Source: Pseudomonas paeninsulae
Lineage (GTDB): Bacteria > Pseudomonadota > Gammaproteobacteria > Pseudomonadales > Pseudomonadaceae
NCBI RefSeq assembly: GCF_035621475.1
Contig: NZ_CP141799.1
Coordinates: 4,824,501-4,888,500 of the forward strand
Reading direction: 5' to 3'
DNA length: 64,000 nucleotides
Below the pieces are notes generated by a model that saw only the letters and a program-made list of their open reading frames with translations, made no database searches and had not been told where the DNA came from. The position numbers and the translations under genes were made by a program. Shown piece by piece: positions 61,869 through 64,000 of the stretch. Position 1 is the first letter of the stretch. Each line of letters starts with the position of its first letter.

Positions 61869-62587
61869 GACTGCGCGCTCCTGTGCCCGAGGCTGCTACG
61901 TTTCTCGGCGAAGCTGAACACCCGGCCGGACAGCGCCGAGAAGAACAGGTACAGCAGGCAGGCCGCGAAGTAGAACAACATCGGCTCCTTGGTGGCACTC
62001 ACCGCGAGATTGGTCTGGCGCATCAGGTCGACCAACGAGATGGTCGATACCAGCGAGGTGTCCTTGAGCAGGGTCAGCCAGTTGTTCGACAACCCCGGCA
62101 GGGAGACCCGCACCAGCTGCGGCAGTATTACCTTGCGGAAGGTCTGCCAGCGCGACAGGCCCAGCACGCTCGCCGCCTCATACTGGCCCTTGCCCACGGT
62201 CTTGAAGGCGGCGAGCCAGACCTGGCTGGAAAACGCGGCGAACACCAGACCGAAAGCGATCACCGCGGCGACGAAGGCATTGATGGTGACTTCGCTGCTG
62301 TAGCCCCAATAGGCCAGCAGCTTCTGCACCCCAATCTGGCAGCCGTAATAAACGATCAGCAGGGTGAGCAGCTCCGGCAGGCCGCGGAACACCGTGGCGA
62401 ACACGGTGGACAGGGCGCGCGGCAAGCGCTTCTTCGAGCGTGCCGCCACCGCCACCGCCAGGCCCAGCGGCAGCCCCAGCAGCAGGCAGCACAGCGCCAG
62501 GGAAATAGTCACCAGGGCGCCGGCCAGCAGGACCAAGCCCCAGCCACCGTCGCCGAACAAGAGTAGAGAAAAGGGTTCCGGGATCAT
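61865..62587 (-). CDS. polar amino acid ABC transporter permease (first subunit)
   Basis: Membrane protein of 240 residues of the HisQ type. It has a long first helix (WGLVLLAGALVTISLALCCLL), a segment VFATVFRGLPELLTLLIVYYG with the conserved FRGxPEL, and the coupling motif GQYEAASVLGLSRWQTFRKV. It pairs with the second permease. A hairpin in the 130-base gap upstream may lower its expression relative to the binding protein. Confidence 0.95.
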   Translation of the reverse strand: MIPEPFSLLLFGDGGWGLVLLAGALVTISLALCCLLLGLPLGLAVAVAARSKKRLPRALSTVFATVFRGLPELLTLLIVYYGCQIGVQKLLAYWGYSSEVTINAFVAAVIAFGLVFAAFSSQVWLAAFKTVGKGQYEAASVLGLSRWQTFRKVILPQLVRVSLPGLSNNWLTLLKDTSLVSTISLVDLMRQTNLAVSATKEPMLFYFAACLLYLFFSALSGRVFSFAEKRSSLGHRSAQS

Positions 62588-62638
62588 CGTGACCTCTGAA
62601 TGTCCTGTGCCAGATAACCCACACCGAGTCTGAGGCTA

Positions 62639-62677
62639 CTCGCCTGCCTGCGGCCGTCATGGCTGCAGGCAGGCGAG
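62639..62677 (-). promoter_or_regulatory. 13-bp perfect hairpin between binding-protein and permease genes
   Basis: CTCGCCTGCCTGC (62639-62651) and GCAGGCAGGCGAG (62665-62677) are exact reverse complements with a 13-base loop. On the transcribed strand it follows the binding-protein stop by about 40 bases and precedes the permease start by about 50. Such structures commonly protect upstream mRNA and attenuate transcription, giving excess binding protein. Confidence 0.7.
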
Positions 62678-62717
62678 CAACCCCAGGCTCAGGCAAGCGC
62701 CTGAGCGCAGCGCTCGA

Positions 62718-63476
62718 TCAATAGATGTCGAAAGCGAAATACTGGCTGACAATCTGCTGATAGGTGCCGTCGGCGCGAATCTCCGCCAGGGCCTTGTTCA
62801 AACGCTCACGCAGCGCCTGATCGTCCTTGCGTACGGCGATGGCCACATCGGCATCGCTGCCCTGGATGTCGCCGAGCAGCTTGCAGCAGTCCTTGCCACT
62901 CTGCGCCAGCCAGTCGAGCAGCGGGAACTTGTCATGCACCACCGCATCCAGGCGACCGTTGGCCAGATCGTTATTGGCGTTGTCCTGGGTCGGATAGAGC
63001 TTGACCTCGGCACCCACCGCGCCATAGACGTCCTCCGCGTAGATCCCCTGGGTGGAGGACGACTGGGCGCCAACGATCTTGCCGGCGAGCGAAGCCGGCG
63101 TGGTGTCGGCCAGCGTGGAGTCCTTCGGCACCGCCACGGCGAGGCGGGTACGGTAGTAGCGATCGGTGAAGCCAATCTGCTTCTGCCGTTCCTCGGTCAC
63201 CACCATAGACGCCACCACGGCATCGTACTTCTTGGCCATCAGGGCCGGGATGATGCCGTCCCAATCCTGCGCGACCAAGGTGCACTCCACCTTCATTTGA
63301 GCGCACAGCGCGTTGGCGATATCCACATCGAAGCCATGCAACTCATTGTTCGAGTCGACATAGTTGAAGGGCGGGTAGGCCCCCTCGGTGGCGATACGCA
63401 ACGGCTCCGCCTGCGCGGCGCCCAGGGCGCCGAAGGTCAATGCGCACGCAGTTGCTAGACCCATGATTCGATTCAT
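62718..63476 (-). CDS. amino-acid-type periplasmic binding protein (SBP family 3)
   Basis: Periplasmic binding protein of 252 residues with a signal peptide (MNRIMGLATACALTFGALGA, cleavage near AQA-EP). The mature part has the family 3 pattern: LRIATEGAYPPFNYVDSNNE, FDVDIANALCAQM, AQDWDGIIPALMAKKYDAVV and SMVVTEERQKQIGFTDRYY with the carboxylate-binding Arg. The AGGTGAAG upstream of the ATG is a good ribosome-binding site. It starts 9 bases past the RpiR stop. This is the specificity subunit of the operon. It binds an amino acid or similar compound; which one is not readable. Confidence 0.94.
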   Translation of the reverse strand: MNRIMGLATACALTFGALGAAQAEPLRIATEGAYPPFNYVDSNNELHGFDVDIANALCAQMKVECTLVAQDWDGIIPALMAKKYDAVVASMVVTEERQKQIGFTDRYYRTRLAVAVPKDSTLADTTPASLAGKIVGAQSSSTQGIYAEDVYGAVGAEVKLYPTQDNANNDLANGRLDAVVHDKFPLLDWLAQSGKDCCKLLGDIQGSDADVAIAVRKDDQALRERLNKALAEIRADGTYQQIVSQYFAFDIY

Positions 63477-63485
63477 GCTTCACCT

Positions 63486-64000
63486 CTACATTGTTGTTAT
63501 GGATTTTTTGCTGAATCCCGGCGACGTGGTGTAGCCGACAAACTCGTTATGCAGCGCGGCAGTGGCGTCCAGCCGCGCTTCAACTTCGGGGCCCAGGTTG
63601 CGGAACACCTCGTTGACCAGCAGGTGCACCAGCGACAGCATCGCCGCCGTCGACTCCCAGAACAGATTCATCTCGGTGGGCACGCGGAACACCTCATCGG
63701 CATGCGCGTCCGCCCATTCGCAGTAGGGATCGGTCACCAGCGTCACCGCGATGCCCGCCTCGCGTGCCTTGCGACACAGCATCTGGGCGTGCTGCGAATA
63801 GCGCCGGGCCTCGAACACCAGCAGTGCGGCCTGCCCCGGTTGACTGAGCAGCACTTCGCCAAAATGCCCGGAAGCACCATCGACCAGCTGCACCCCATCG
63901 CGCAGGTACTGCAGCAGATGCACGGCCGACACGGCGATGCCGCGCTCGGTCTGAAAACCGGCGACGAATACCCGCGGGGCAGTCGCCAGGCGCCGAGCCA
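63486..64000 (-). CDS. RpiR/MurR-family transcriptional regulator (5' end beyond window)
   Basis: The visible 171 residues are the C-terminal SIS (sugar isomerase) domain and its flanks: RRLATAPRVFVAGFQTERGI at the window edge, VLLSQPGQAALLVFEARRYS and GIAVTLVTDPYCEWADAHAD. The N-terminal RpiR helix-turn-helix lies outside the window. SIS domains usually bind phosphosugars; family members beside amino-acid transporters are known too. Being first in the operon, it probably autoregulates and controls the ABC-oxidase genes. The internal ATG at 63932 is not the start. Confidence 0.88.
   Translation of the reverse strand, partial: ARRLATAPRVFVAGFQTERGIAVSAVHLLQYLRDGVQLVDGASGHFGEVLLSQPGQAALLVFEARRYSQHAQMLCRKAREAGIAVTLVTDPYCEWADAHADEVFRVPTEMNLFWESTAAMLSLVHLLVNEVFRNLGPEVEARLDATAALHNEFVGYTTSPGFSKKSITTM

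Noticed and set aside
1..64000. tRNA, rRNA or riboswitch genes.
   Set aside because: No cloverleaf-like T-arm, rRNA signature or known riboswitch core was recognised by eye. A tRNAscan or Infernal search would settle it.

Overview
The window is 64 kb of high-GC chromosomal DNA from a Pseudomonas-type gammaproteobacterium. The evidence is gene content and order: creB-creC, dbpA, rimB-rimK, ompR-envZ, tex, gshA, argA, argE, pit/TIGR00153 and a qmcA/nfeD pair. From memory, and not checked here, the stretch from about 32 to 50 kb follows the order of the P. aeruginosa hslR-rimK-envZ-ompR-tex-gshA-argA-argE-pit region. The first 10.5 kb resembles the separate creBC-dbpA region. No rRNA, tRNA, CRISPR array, prophage or plasmid functions were seen.

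Layout. 0-2 kb: a carbon-nitrogen hydrolase, a DUF6151 protein and an ArsN2-type acetyltransferase. 2-9 kb, minus strand: the CreBC two-component system without an adjacent creD, a chemotaxis receptor, a periplasmic retropepsin-like protein and an HD-GYP phosphodiesterase. 9-14.5 kb: DbpA, a TldD/TldE-like pair and a family 3 solute-binding protein. 14.5-18.4 kb is a scarred region. It holds a GGDEF-EAL protein lying between two copies of a palindromic repeat, a truncated and mutated 5' piece of the Rep helicase gene, and a complete IS4-family element of 1,582 bp with 17-bp ends and an 11-bp target duplication, sitting inside one of the repeats. 18.5-21 kb: a divergent pair of apparently exported redox proteins (an SDR and a Tat-type FAD oxidase). 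21-24 kb: DUF167 and a NitT/TauT-like ABC transporter. 24-31 kb: a macrodomain protein, an HI0933-like flavoprotein, two GST-like proteins (one frameshifted), a decayed TetR gene, a DJ-1/PfpI protein and an SLC13 permease.

31-50 kb is conserved housekeeping: exported intradiol dioxygenase, HslR, RimB-RimK (ribosomal protein S6 modification), EnvZ-OmpR, Tex, a thioesterase, GshA, an RMF-like small protein, ArgA, ArgE, the phosphate transporter pair, a CYTH-CHAD protein and an orphan GspE/PulE ATPase. 50-58.6 kb: a 7TMR-DISM diguanylate cyclase, two divergent L,D-transpeptidases, QmcA-NfeD, DUF2388, an HDOD protein and RlmI. 58.9-64 kb is one minus-strand operon: RpiR/MurR-type regulator (cut by the window end), periplasmic binding protein, two permeases, a DadA-like FAD oxidase and an ABC ATPase. 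It looks like uptake plus oxidation of an amino acid or related imino compound, with a 13-bp perfect hairpin between the binding-protein gene and the permease genes.

The most unusual non-coding content is a set of dispersed intergenic repeats. Family A has TGTGAAA-type inverted ends, four copies of different size, and repeatedly abuts TGA stop codons or sits in the tex leader. Family B has two copies around a shared ATGCTCATGTAC core. There are also several REP-type palindromes, including one between ompR and envZ, and a strong hairpin just ahead of the TTG start of gshA. I did not find a clearly new defence or biosynthetic system. The best leads are the TldD/TldE-like pair, the exported SDR/FAD-oxidase pair, the RpiR-ABC-DadA operon and the repeat families.
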